In this document: piece by piece, positions 6,214-12,552 of the stretch | How the letters are laid out: the number at the start of each line of letters is the position of its first letter | How positions within the stretch are numbered: the stretch's first letter is position 1 | DNA from: JBKPDV01 sp046728075 | GTDB lineage: Bacteria > Acidobacteriota > Thermoanaerobaculia > UBA5066 > Gp7-AA6 | Length of the DNA stretch: 12,552 nt | Assembly: GCA_046728075.1 (NCBI GenBank) | Contig: JBKPDV010000070.1 | Span: 1 to 12,552, forward strand | Reading direction: 5' to 3' | Notes under the pieces: model-generated | Database searches by the model: none | The model's input: only the letters and a program-made list of their open reading frames with translations | Told to the model about the DNA's origin: nothing | Program-made: the position numbers and the translations under genes

Positions 6214-6242
6214 AAAAAAAGAGGCGGGGCAAGCCCCGCCTC
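6214..6242 (-). terminator. Rho-independent terminator of the RRM gene
   Basis: GAGGCGGGGC (6221-6230) and its exact complement (6233-6242) form a ten-base perfect stem with a two-base loop. On the minus strand this is followed at once by seven T residues (6220-6214). It lies 20 bases downstream of the RRM gene stop and is the only classical intrinsic terminator I see in the window. Confidence 0.9.
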
Positions 6243-6262
6243 GAGAATGCTGAAGAGAACGA

Positions 6263-6529
6263 TCAGTAGCGGGAGCGCCCGCCGTTGTCGTTCTTGGGCC
6301 GCGCTTCGTTGACGGTCAGCGAGCGGCCGCCGAAATCGGTGCCGTTCAGGGACAGCGCCTGTTTGGCCTGGTCCCCATTACTGAACTCGACGAATCCAAA
6401 CCCCTTGGAACGGCCGGTATCGCGGTCGGTGATGACCTTGGCGGAGTCCGGCGTGCCGAACTTTGTGAACATCTCGTTCAACTGATCGTCGGAGATGTCG
6501 TACGGGAGATTACCTACGTAAAGCTTCAT
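6263..6529 (-). CDS. Small single-RRM RNA-binding protein
   Basis: An 88-residue protein consisting of one RNA-recognition motif. RNP2 is L-Y-V-G-N-L (residues 3-8) and RNP1 is K-G-F-G-F-V-E-F (42-49), both with the aromatic residues that stack on RNA bases. It ends in a short Asn/Gly/Arg tail. Such proteins occur in cyanobacteria, Acidobacteriota and proteobacteria and are often abundant RNA chaperones, frequently cold-responsive; targets here are unknown. The start is ATG 6529 because AAGGA lies eight bases upstream; the in-frame ATG at 6538 overlaps that site. The gene stands alone with its own terminator. A much longer frame running upstream to 6979 is an artefact of GC-rich DNA. Confidence 0.93.
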   Translation of the reverse strand: MKLYVGNLPYDISDDQLNEMFTKFGTPDSAKVITDRDTGRSKGFGFVEFSNGDQAKQALSLNGTDFGGRSLTVNEARPKNDNGGRSRY

Positions 6530-7044
6530 CAGATCCATCCTTCGTGCCGGGCAAAAAGTGGGCGAAGACACCGCCGGCGCGGCGCTGCGCATTCTCGTAA
6601 CGATTTTCGATCGGAATTGGTCAGAACGGATCTGGCAAAGGCGAGCGAATCGAGAACAAAGGCACTCTATCACATCGCGGCGTCCTCCGCTCCGGGCCGT
6701 TGCCGGAGCGCCCGTGGGCCTGGGATCGACAGAAAAAATCGCGGGCGGACCCCACCGGAGTGAATCCGAAGAGCGATTCGGAAGAAATAGCGGGTGAGGC
6801 GCTGATCGTTTTCTTCTCGCGGAAGGATCAAACGATTGGAACGGGCGGCCGGAACCCGGTAATTTGACCTTAGAGAAACCACATTTTGAAGCAGGCCGAG
6901 GAATGGGAACGCCCTGCGGCTGTCTTCCGACCGAAGACCGTCTGAGTTGGGTGCGCGCTCGGGTCGCCATCTCGTTCACGACCTGAGGAATCTTTTCAAT
7001 GCGAGAAGAGGGGCGCCCCCCGAATAGCTCGAGGCCGCGACGCT
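6530..7044. other. 515-base intergenic stretch without a recognisable gene
   Basis: This region lies between the RRM start and the LysR-1 stop and must contain the RRM promoter and 5' leader. Frames running through it have no family-like sequence and no ribosome-binding sites. An inverted repeat ATCGTTT (6805-6811) / AAACGAT (6830-6836) with an 18-base spacer is present, and AAACGATTGG (6830-6839) recurs in the regions upstream of both LysR genes. No tRNA or clear structured RNA was recognised. It may encode an untranslated leader or small RNA, which sequence alone cannot show. Confidence 0.45.
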
Positions 7045-8055
7045 CTAGCGTAAACGCGCCGGCCGGCCAGACAAAACGGAACCACGTCCTTTCGTCTCCC
7101 GGGCCGCGTGCCGACCGGGGGCTTTTTTTTTGTTCGAGCCGGGAACCTCTCCTGCCGAACGGGTTTGCAGGTGACGAGTTCTTCGCAATTCGTTGAGGAA
7201 GGATGCGAGGATCGGCGACGAATCGTCGCGTCGATAAATGACTCCCGTTTCGGTGAAGACGCCACGGCCGGCCAGCCGCCGGAAGACGACTCCCGCCGTG
7301 GACATCTGTTGAAGGATCGGATCGACCAGAGCGATCGTGAGACCGGCCTCGATCATCCCCAGGATGGTTCGGACGGACGGAAGCCCTCCTTCCATCGTGA
7401 TGGGCGGCCCGAACCCGGCCCTCTGAAAGACTGCGATCAGGTGGTCGTAAGAGCCCGAGGAGAGATGCCGGGGCCAGAGTGCGTAGGCTTCATTCGAGAG
7501 CGCCTCGAGACGGACGGCGTCCTGGCGAGCCATGGGGTGCCCTGCGGGGAGGGCGATCACGAGCCGCACCCGATCCGTCGTTTCGGCGACGAGTCCCTCT
7601 GCTTCCAGTGGGAGCCCGACAAAGCCGATGTCGATCCGGCCGCCACGGAGCGCCTCGATCTGGTCCTCCGGGGTCAGGTTCTGAAAGAGAACCTCGACGG
7701 AAGGATCGTGCTCCGAAAAGAGGCGGAGAGTCTTGCCAAGGAGGAGCCAGTCCGTATCGGGGGAGATCCCGATGACGAGCTTGCGAGCTTCGTCGCGCTC
7801 CGCCTCCCTCGCGCGACCCGTAGCGCGCTCGGCCGCCGCCAGAATGGCGCGCGCCTCCTGGAGAAACCTCCGGCCGGCGGTCGTCAGCTCGACCTGTCGC
7901 CTCGTGCGGGTCAGAAGAGTTACCTTGAGCTCGGACTCGAGGTTTCTCACCTGCTCGCTCAAAGAAGACTGGGACAGGTGGAGCCGGCTGGCCGCGTGTC
8001 CAAAGTGAAGCTCTTCCGCGACCGCGACGAAATAGCGAAGATGCCGAAGCTCCAA
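7045..8055 (-). CDS. LysR-family transcriptional regulator (copy 1)
   Basis: A 336-residue LysR regulator. The N-terminal winged helix-turn-helix is typical, with E-L-R-H-L-R-Y-F-V-A-V-A-E-E-L-H-F and then A-A-S-R-L-H-L-S-Q-S-S-L-S-E-Q-V-R-N-L-E. The effector domain runs from about residue 90 (L-V-I-G-I-S-P) to about 290 and belongs to the CatR/BenM-like subgroup, although the ligand cannot be inferred. I place the start at TTG 8055 because AGAGAGG (8061-8067 on the opposite strand) is five bases upstream and the paralogue at 10615 has the same TTG and ribosome site; a second TTG at 8085 is less supported. After residue 290 there is a basic Lys/Arg/Pro tail including a run of nine A (T at 7123-7131). 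Roughly 80% identical by eye to LysR-2 over the shared region. Its immediate divergent partner is missing: GlsB upstream is on the same strand. Confidence 0.93.
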   Translation of the reverse strand: MELRHLRYFVAVAEELHFGHAASRLHLSQSSLSEQVRNLESELKVTLLTRTRRQVELTTAGRRFLQEARAILAAAERATGRAREAERDEARKLVIGISPDTDWLLLGKTLRLFSEHDPSVEVLFQNLTPEDQIEALRGGRIDIGFVGLPLEAEGLVAETTDRVRLVIALPAGHPMARQDAVRLEALSNEAYALWPRHLSSGSYDHLIAVFQRAGFGPPITMEGGLPSVRTILGMIEAGLTIALVDPILQQMSTAGVVFRRLAGRGVFTETGVIYRRDDSSPILASFLNELRRTRHLQTRSAGEVPGSNKKKAPGRHAARETKGRGSVLSGRPARLR

Positions 8056-8216
8056 GGGGACCTCTCTGATCGTTGGACGTTTCAATTGTATCGGAAGAAA
8101 CGATTGGCATGCTGCGGCCCTGGAGCGCCGCGACCTCGAGCACGCCGCTCACCCCTTAAGAAGATGGTGGAGACTGGGATGTGCGAGCACGGAAAGTCCC
8201 CGCGCGAACAGGCGCC
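8056..8216. promoter_or_regulatory. LysR-1 upstream region with conserved inverted repeat
   Basis: CAATTGT (8083-8089) and ACGATTG (8100-8106) form an imperfect seven-base inverted repeat with a ten-base spacer. The block from the LysR ribosome site through this repeat is conserved upstream of LysR-2 (10644-10667), while sequence beyond it is not. This is where an autoregulatory LysR operator is expected; LysR proteins commonly bind interrupted dyads of about this size. Confidence 0.5.
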
Positions 8217-8486
8217 TCAGCGACGACTAATCGCGTGGTACACGACGAGCAGGACGACTGCGCCGACGACGGCGACGAACACGCTCTCGATGTTGAGCCC
8301 GGTGACACCCGGCACCGGATGCACGTGGGTCATTTTTCCAAACGTAGCGAAGAGCCAGCCCCCGACGACTGCGCCAACGATGCCGAGAACGATGTCCAGC
8401 GCGATGCCTTCTCCCCTCTTGTTGACGATCTTGCTGCCGATGAAACCCGAGATGAGACCAAGGATGATCCAGGCGACGACGGACAC
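8217..8486 (-). CDS. GlsB/YeaQ/YmgE family (transglycosylase-associated) stress membrane protein
   Basis: An 89-residue, three-helix membrane protein. The family signature is visible: W-I-I-L-G-L-I-S-G-F-I-G-S-K-I near the N-terminus, then D-I-V-L-G-I-V-G-A-V-V-G-G-W-L-F, then a final helix V-F-V-A-V-V-G-A-V-V-L-L. Members are often induced by stress, but biochemical function is unproven. The start is GTG at 8486, decided by the strong AAGGAGGT Shine-Dalgarno (8491-8498) four bases upstream. A 22-residue insertion between helices 2 and 3, with H-V-H-P-V-P-G-V, is longer than the shortest family members. It precedes LysR-1 on the same strand, but 161 bases separate them. Confidence 0.92.
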   Translation of the reverse strand: MSVVAWIILGLISGFIGSKIVNKRGEGIALDIVLGIVGAVVGGWLFATFGKMTHVHPVPGVTGLNIESVFVAVVGAVVLLVVYHAISRR

Positions 8487-8684
8487 GACGACCTCCTTGC
8501 TCTGGAACTGCTGGAGCCGACCGGTAGAGCAGGCGAGCGCGCCGCCTCAGCCCAACATCCAGTTTGCCCGACTATACGCGAACGCTGCTCTGACGATTGA
8601 TCGGTGTTTCGTCTTTGACTGAGAGAATCAAACGATGACCGCGGCGTTAGGAGGTGCTGTACAGTCCGAGTACTGAAGAACCAC
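8487..8684. promoter_or_regulatory. Divergent region between GlsB/YeaQ and histidine kinase
   Basis: The 198 bases carry promoters for two divergent genes. ACGATTG occurs at 8593-8599 and AAACGAT at 8630-8636, sequences shared with the LysR upstream repeats. AGGAGGTG (8650-8657) looks like a strong ribosome site, but no standard start codon in the kinase frame follows it at the proper distance. It could serve a short leader frame beginning GTG at 8654, which runs to 8863 and has no family-like content. Confidence 0.35.
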
Positions 8685-9638
8685 ATGAAAAGCGCATCCT
8701 CACTGCCGGTCGCGGACTTACGAGCTGCCGGGGACTCGGGCCCCTTCCGCGAAGGCTACGTTCCCGCTCGGATCGTTCCAGAGTTGCGCCGCGACGGGGG
8801 CCAGACTGGCCATGGGCCGACCCTCGATTCCGGTTCGCCCCGCGATCCTCAGGGATCGGGTGAGCGCGCCCTGGACTATTCCGCGCTGCTGATGCAGGAA
8901 CGAAAGACGCATTCGGCTGCCCTGGCGGACCGAGACCGGTTGCTCGCCATCTTCAGTCACGACCTGAAAAACCTTCTCCACGCGCTGACCCTGAATGCGG
9001 CGATCGTTCTGCGGCGCAACGCCGACACGGCGGAGAAGGGAGCCTCCAACGTGCAAGCCATAATCGGGCGCATGGATCGGATGCTTTCCAACCTTCTTGA
9101 TTTGGCGAGGGTGAACGCGGGCAAGTTGAGTGTCGTCGTTCGATCAGGGGACGCGGCTGAAGTCGTGCGGGAGGCCGTCGATGCATTCCGCCCGCTTGCC
9201 GAGGAAAAGCACCTCTCCTTGCGCCTTTCGGAGACGGCCGGCCCCTTCGACGCAAGAGTCGACCACGACCGAATCTTTCAGGTCCTCTCGAACCTGCTGT
9301 CCAACGCGATCAAATTCAGCTCTCCGGGAGGAAAGATCTTCGTCAGCCTGTCGACAATCGACCAATTCGTTCGGGTCGCGGTCCGGGACTTCGGACCGGG
9401 GATCGATGAGGCGGATTTCGAGCGCATTTTCGAATGCTATCGGCAGCTGGATGGTTCGGATGCGACCGGACTCGGGCTCGGACTCTTCATTTCGAAATCC
9501 ATCGTCCAGGCGCACGGCGGGCAGATCTGGGCGGAGAGCAAGCTCGGAGCAGGGAGTACGTTCTTCTTTACTGTTCCCGAGATCCATGGGGCCCTGCGGG
9601 CAGAGGCGTCCCCTGCCGCGCTCGAATTTAAGACTTAG
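8685..9638 (+). CDS. Soluble sensor histidine kinase (orphan)
   Basis: A 317-residue histidine kinase. The H-box is F-S-H-D-L-K-N with phospho-acceptor His92. The HATPase_c domain follows with the N-box S-N-L-L-S-N-A-I-K-F (Asn208), G1 R-D-F-G-P-G-I (235-241), F-box E-R-I-F-E-C-Y (247-253), and G2 G-L-G-L-G-L-F-I (263-270) ending H-G-G. Residues 1-65 are Gly/Pro/Arg-rich, probably disordered, followed by a short helix to the H-box. No membrane segment, PAS, GAF or HAMP domain is present, so any signal must come from a partner protein or be cytoplasmic. No response regulator lies in the window. The start at 8685 is the first ATG in the frame; its ribosome site (GAAG) is poor, so the true N-terminus is uncertain. 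The stop overlaps the LysR-2 stop by four bases (convergent). Confidence 0.93.
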   Translation: MKSASSLPVADLRAAGDSGPFREGYVPARIVPELRRDGGQTGHGPTLDSGSPRDPQGSGERALDYSALLMQERKTHSAALADRDRLLAIFSHDLKNLLHALTLNAAIVLRRNADTAEKGASNVQAIIGRMDRMLSNLLDLARVNAGKLSVVVRSGDAAEVVREAVDAFRPLAEEKHLSLRLSETAGPFDARVDHDRIFQVLSNLLSNAIKFSSPGGKIFVSLSTIDQFVRVAVRDFGPGIDEADFERIFECYRQLDGSDATGLGLGLFISKSIVQAHGGQIWAESKLGAGSTFFFTVPEIHGALRAEASPAALEFKT

Positions 9639-10615
9639 CGGCTTCTTTTCGCCCGCCGAGCGGCCGCGCGGCGACGCGGAGCTCTTTTGGGTTTGGGGAT
9701 GGGAACATCTGTCGCAGACCCCGCGCGTTGGTGAGGCGTTGTTCTCAATTGTTGAAGGAAGGATGCGAGGATCGGTGACGCATCGGCGCGTCGATAAAGG
9801 ACCCCCGTTTCGGTGAAGACGCCGCTGCCGGCAATCGGACGAAAGACGACTCCCGATGGGGACATTTGTTGTAAAACCGGATCGACAAGAGCGATCGTCA
9901 AACCGGCCTCAATCATGCCCAGGATGGTGCGGGTCGAGGGAAGCCCCCCTTCCATAGTGATGGGCGGCCCGAAACCGGCCCTCTGAAAGATCGCGATCAG
10001 GTGGTCGTAAGAACCTGATGAGAGATGCCGCGGCCAGAGCGTGTACGCCTCTTTCGCCAGCTCCTCGAGCTTGACGGCCTCGCTGCGAGCCATCGGGTGT
10101 TTTGCGGGAAGCGCGACCATCAACCGCACTCGGCCCGTCGTTTCGGTGACCAGGCCTTCCGCCTCCAGGGGTAGGCCGACGAACCCGATGTCAATCCGGC
10201 CTTCGCGAAGAGCGTCGACTTGCGCCTCCGGGGTCAGATTCTGAAAGAGGACGTCAACGGAAGGAACGTGCTCCGCCCAGAGGCGGAGCGTCTTGCCCAG
10301 GAGCAGCCAGTCGGTATCGGGGGAGATTCCGATGACAAGCTTGCGAGCCTCGCCCCGCGCCGTCTCCCTCGCGAGACCGGCGGCGCGCTCGGCCGCGGCC
10401 AGAATGTCATGCGCCTCCTGGAGGAACCGCCGGCCTGCGGGCGTTAACTCGACATGCCGCCTGGTCCGGGCAAGCAGATCCACCTTGAGCTCGGTCTCGA
10501 GGTTCTTGATCTGCTGGCTCAGGGAAGACTGGGAAGTGTTCAGCCGGCTGGCCGCATGTCCGAAATGAAGCTCTTCCGCGACCGCGACGAAATAGCGAAG
10601 ATGGCGAAGCTCCAA
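9635..10615 (-). CDS. LysR-family transcriptional regulator (copy 2), divergent from DsbA-desaturase operon
   Basis: A 326-residue LysR regulator with the same HTH (S-Q-S-S-L-S-Q-Q-I-K-N-L-E) and CatR/BenM-like effector domain as LysR-1. The start is TTG 10615, five bases from AGAGAGG; no nearby ATG exists. Long blocks are unchanged between the paralogues, for example G-I-S-P-D-T-D-W-L-L-L-G-K-T-L-R-L and P-R-H-L-S-S-G-S-Y-D-H-L-I-A. These probably include ligand-pocket residues, so both may sense the same effector. Residues about 300-326 form a strongly basic Pro/Ala/Lys/Arg tail not usual for LysR proteins. Its position, divergent from the DsbA-like and desaturase genes with a conserved dyad between, makes it the likely regulator of that operon, in keeping with the usual LysR arrangement. 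Confidence 0.94.
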   Translation of the reverse strand: MELRHLRYFVAVAEELHFGHAASRLNTSQSSLSQQIKNLETELKVDLLARTRRHVELTPAGRRFLQEAHDILAAAERAAGLARETARGEARKLVIGISPDTDWLLLGKTLRLWAEHVPSVDVLFQNLTPEAQVDALREGRIDIGFVGLPLEAEGLVTETTGRVRLMVALPAKHPMARSEAVKLEELAKEAYTLWPRHLSSGSYDHLIAIFQRAGFGPPITMEGGLPSTRTILGMIEAGLTIALVDPVLQQMSPSGVVFRPIAGSGVFTETGVLYRRADASPILASFLQQLRTTPHQRAGSATDVPIPKPKRAPRRRAAARRAKRSR

Positions 10616-10777
10616 GCGGACCTCTCTGATCGTTGAACTGTCTCAATTGTATCGGAACAAACGATTGGACCTGCGCCAATCAAACGTACATGCTCTATCT
10701 CCGGGACGTTGAAGGCTATGGAGTCAGGGCCTTTGCCTTGGATTCACCGACTGGCCCCGTTGATTGAAGGACAGGAA
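10616..10777. promoter_or_regulatory. Divergent LysR-2 / DsbA-desaturase promoter region with conserved dyad
   Basis: CAATTGT (10644-10650) and ACGATTG (10661-10667) with a ten-base spacer match the dyad upstream of LysR-1. Another partial copy, CAATCAAACG, follows at 10677-10686. This is the expected place for LysR-2 binding to control both its own gene and the divergent operon. No convincing -35/-10 pair was seen. Confidence 0.55.
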
Positions 10778-11326
10778 ATGATGAAAACGAGTCGAGCGCG
10801 GAAGCGCCAGGAGCCGATCTCCCCGGCGGATCACGTCCGGGGTTCGCCGTTAGCCAGGGTCACCCTGATCGGTTACGGAGATTTCTCGAATCCGGACTGC
10901 ACGCGGACTTATCGGACGGTCAAGAAAATCCAGAAAAAAATGGGCAGTCGACTGCGATACATATTTCGCTGCTTTCCTGAGCCCCGGCAGTTTGCGAATT
11001 CCGAGGCGGCCGCCGAGGCGGTGGAGTGCGCATCGTCTCAGGGAAAGTTCTGGGAGATGCACGATCGCATGTTCGAGAACCAATGTGCGTCGGACGAGTT
11101 TAACCTCGCGAAGTGCGCCAAGGAGCTCGGCCTCGACCTCCGTCGGTTTCGACGGGAGATGAAGGGACATGTTCATCTGGCAAAGGTCCGCGCTGGCCGT
11201 AAAGCCGGTGTTCGGCGTGGCGTCGTTTGCGCACCGACGTTTTTCATCAACTCCTCGCGGCACGAGAGCTCTTTCGGCCTGACGACCCTGCTTCCCGCGG
11301 TCCAAGCTGCGGCGGGGAGTTCATGA
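10778..11326 (+). CDS. DsbA-like (thioredoxin_4 fold) protein with degenerate active site NPDC
   Basis: A 182-residue protein of the DsbA-like family found fused to or beside NhaA and other oxidoreductases. Visible hallmarks are A-R-V-T-L-I-G-Y-G-D-F (26-36), Y-I-F-R-C-F-P (61-67), an inserted helical domain with G-K-F-W-E-M-H-D-R-M-F-E-N-Q, and the cis-Pro loop V-V-C-A-P-T-F-F-I-N (Pro153). The active site, normally C-P-Y-C after G-D-F/Y-x, reads N38-P-D-C41: the nucleophilic first Cys is Asn and only the second Cys remains. Classical disulfide exchange is therefore not expected; it could be a chaperone-like, monothiol or sensory variant. No signal peptide is seen, suggesting the cytoplasm. 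The start at ATG 10778 is chosen for AAGGA (10767-10771) six bases upstream; an ATG at 10709 lacks one. Its TGA overlaps the desaturase ATG (ATGA, 11323-11326), indicating translational coupling. Confidence 0.88.
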   Translation: MMKTSRARKRQEPISPADHVRGSPLARVTLIGYGDFSNPDCTRTYRTVKKIQKKMGSRLRYIFRCFPEPRQFANSEAAAEAVECASSQGKFWEMHDRMFENQCASDEFNLAKCAKELGLDLRRFRREMKGHVHLAKVRAGRKAGVRRGVVCAPTFFINSSRHESSFGLTTLLPAVQAAAGSS

Positions 11327-12507
11327 TCCGGAGAGCCTTTGTCCCCTCCGCCCCTCCGGCCAGCGAGCTCTCGCTCGAGCGGAAAAAAGACTGGGTGAAC
11401 ATCTTGTTTCTTTCCTTGACGCCGGTCATCGGTGTCATGGGCACGGCGGCCTACGCGATGGCATACGGGATTCGCTGGTTTGAGCCGACGCTTTTCTTCG
11501 TGCTCTTCGGGCTGGTCAGCTTTTCGGTGACCGCGGGCTACCATCGCTGCTTCGCCCACAAGGCTTATGTGAGTCATCCGGCTCTGCAGGCGTTCTATCT
11601 GTTCTTTGGATCCATGGCGCTGCAGAACTCGGCTCTCAAATGGTCTTCGGATCACCGGGATCATCACCGGTACGTGGATCGGGACTGGGACCCTTACAGC
11701 ATCAAGCGCGGGGGGTTGTGGGCACACATCCTTTGGCTCTTCTACAAGGAACCCGTCGTGCTCTCCTACGACAACGTTCCCGACCTGAAGGCCAACCGTC
11801 TCGTCCTCTGGCAGTTTCGTTTGAACAACTGGATCGGCATTGTCGTCGGTCTCGGGCTTCCGACGCTGATCGGAGCGCTATTCGGCCGGCCCCTGGGAGG
11901 ATTGTTGTGGGGAGGCTTCCTGCGCGTCGCCGTGATCCACCACACGACTTTCCTGGTCAATTCGGCGGCGCATCTGTGGGGCACCCGGCCCTACACGGAG
12001 GAGAACTCCGCTCGGGATAACGGGTTGCTCGCCTTCATCACCAACGGGGAGGGATACCACAACTTTCACCACAAGTTCCCTTCGGACTTCCGCAACGGCG
12101 TGCGCTGGTATCAGTGGGATCCCACGAAGTGGCTCATCGCGGTTTTGAGATTCGCCGGCCTGGCTCGCGACCTGAGGAAGACGCCGAAAGCCGTGATCGA
12201 GAAGTCCCGACTGCGCATGAAGCTCGAGAAAGCGGAAGCCCGCCTCCACGAAGTTCCGGCCGGTATAGCGGAAACGGTCCGGCCGCGTCTGGTCCGGGCT
12301 CATCAGGCGCTCGATCGCGCGGTCGACCTCTGGCACGAGGTGGACGCGAAACGCCGGGACGTAATGGCACGCGGAAGAACCGCCTCCTCGGAGATCGCCC
12401 GGTCCTGGAAAGAAAAACTGCGAGAGTCTCGAGCATCTCTCTCGGCTGCCCGCCAGGAGTGGCGCGAAGCGGCCCGGGCTCTGGCGCGGAGTCCGGAACA
12501 GACTTAG
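11323..12507 (+). CDS. Acyl-CoA / fatty acid delta-9-type desaturase with charged C-terminal tail (copy 2)
   Basis: A 394-residue paralogue of desaturase 1, about 90% identical by eye from K-D-W-V-N onward. Histidine boxes are intact: H-R-C-F-A-H (74-79), H-R-D-H-H (111-115) and H-N-F-H-H (246-250), plus N-S-A-A-H. The first 21 residues differ entirely from copy 1, and the last nine diverge. Substitutions cluster in the loop after F-Y-K-E-P (A-E-H-S-Y-E becomes V-V-L-S-Y-D) and in the V-I-H-H helix, which might adjust chain-length or substrate preference. It has the same charged C-terminal coiled-coil tail. The start at ATG 11323 overlaps the DsbA-like stop, with GGGGAG upstream; longer in-frame starts (11227) would overlap that gene heavily. 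Probably regulated by LysR-2. Confidence 0.95.
   Translation: MIRRAFVPSAPPASELSLERKKDWVNILFLSLTPVIGVMGTAAYAMAYGIRWFEPTLFFVLFGLVSFSVTAGYHRCFAHKAYVSHPALQAFYLFFGSMALQNSALKWSSDHRDHHRYVDRDWDPYSIKRGGLWAHILWLFYKEPVVLSYDNVPDLKANRLVLWQFRLNNWIGIVVGLGLPTLIGALFGRPLGGLLWGGFLRVAVIHHTTFLVNSAAHLWGTRPYTEENSARDNGLLAFITNGEGYHNFHHKFPSDFRNGVRWYQWDPTKWLIAVLRFAGLARDLRKTPKAVIEKSRLRMKLEKAEARLHEVPAGIAETVRPRLVRAHQALDRAVDLWHEVDAKRRDVMARGRTASSEIARSWKEKLRESRASLSAARQEWREAARALARSPEQT
11482..11600 (+). repeat. Near-identical DNA tract shared with desaturase 1 (partner 3324-3442)
   Basis: Direct-orientation partner of the tract in desaturase 1, about 8.2 kb away. Such a tract could support homologous recombination between the copies, deleting the genes between them. 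Confidence 0.85.
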
Positions 12508-12521
12508 GGTGTGATAGGCTG

Positions 12522-12552
12522 ATGACTCCTCGCACCGACGACGGATCTCATC
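12522..12552 (+). CDS. Possible start of a further gene running off the window
   Basis: ATG at 12522, 15 bases after the desaturase 2 stop, opens a frame (M-T-P-R-T-D-D-G-S-H) to the window edge. There is no clear Shine-Dalgarno and only ten codons are visible, so this is a guess from position. Confidence 0.2.
   Translation, partial: MTPRTDDGSH

Noticed and set aside
6263..6979. Long N-terminal extension of the RRM protein
   Set aside because: The upstream 150 codons are Arg/Ser/Pro-rich and unlike any protein; the ribosome site and the RRM boundary support a start at 6529.
7108..8622. Plus-strand frame of 504 codons across LysR-1 and GlsB
   Set aside because: It runs antisense to two well-recognised genes and has no family-like sequence.
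1..12552. CRISPR array, insertion sequence, prophage or attachment site
   Set aside because: No regularly spaced repeats, transposase or integrase frames, or terminal inverted repeats with target duplications were seen; the only long repeats are the paralogous genes.

Overview
The DNA is GC-rich (clearly above 60% by eye) with compact bacterial gene spacing, Shine-Dalgarno-led starts and no tRNA, rRNA, phage or transposase signal. A two-haem CxxCH cytochrome of the 'reaction-centre cytochrome c subunit' type with TPRs, a DUF1059 protein, a GlsB/YeaQ protein and selenocysteine use together suggest a soil or sediment bacterium, perhaps Acidobacteriota or a deltaproteobacterial relative. This placement is an inference and is weak.

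Layout. 2-814 (+) is the C-terminal part of a membrane protein, possibly a GT-C glycosyltransferase. 846-2354 (-) is a PDZ plus Sel1-repeat lipoprotein. 2441-2620 (+) is a DUF1059 protein, and 2624-2920 (-) is a probably decayed small gene. 3210-4349 (+) is an acyl-CoA/fatty-acid desaturase, followed 23 nt later by an OsmC-family gene (4373-4861). Convergent to that is a secreted thioredoxin-like gene (4874-5242, -), divergent from a diheme cytochrome/TPR gene (5403-6173, +). Then come an RRM RNA-binding protein with a clean terminator (6263-6529, -), LysR-1 (7045-8055, -), GlsB/YeaQ (8217-8486, -), an orphan histidine kinase (8685-9638, +), LysR-2 (9635-10615, -), and a divergent two-gene operon of a DsbA-like protein (10778-11326) and a second desaturase (11323-12507).

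The main discovery is that two neighbouring redox genes each carry an in-frame TGA exactly at the catalytic cysteine. In the OsmC gene the TGA (4571-4573) replaces the peroxidatic Cys of the A-G-C-L-T motif. In the thioredoxin-like gene the TGA (5126-5128) replaces the first Cys of a CxxC motif, giving U-P-I-C. Each frame stays open and family-like after the TGA. Each TGA is followed by a GC-rich hairpin whose 5-nt apical loop starts 25-26 nt downstream and has G as its second base, as expected for a bacterial SECIS. Both are therefore best read as selenoproteins, and an automatic annotation would truncate or split them. A third in-frame TGA (6030-6032) interrupts a TPR of the cytochrome. It lies at a non-catalytic position and is more likely a Trp-to-stop change, though it too is followed by a hairpin.

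The second theme is duplication. The two desaturases are about 90% identical as proteins by eye, and the two LysR regulators about 80%. LysR-2 is divergent from the DsbA-desaturase operon, and the same inverted repeat (CAATTGT-N10-ACGATTG) lies just upstream of both LysR genes. A plausible reading is a LysR-controlled membrane-lipid desaturation and peroxide/thiol defence island: the desaturases make oxidation-prone unsaturated acyl chains, and the Sec-OsmC (a peroxidase family acting on organic hydroperoxides) and Sec-thioredoxin-like proteins handle oxidants. This functional link is inferred from neighbourhood only.
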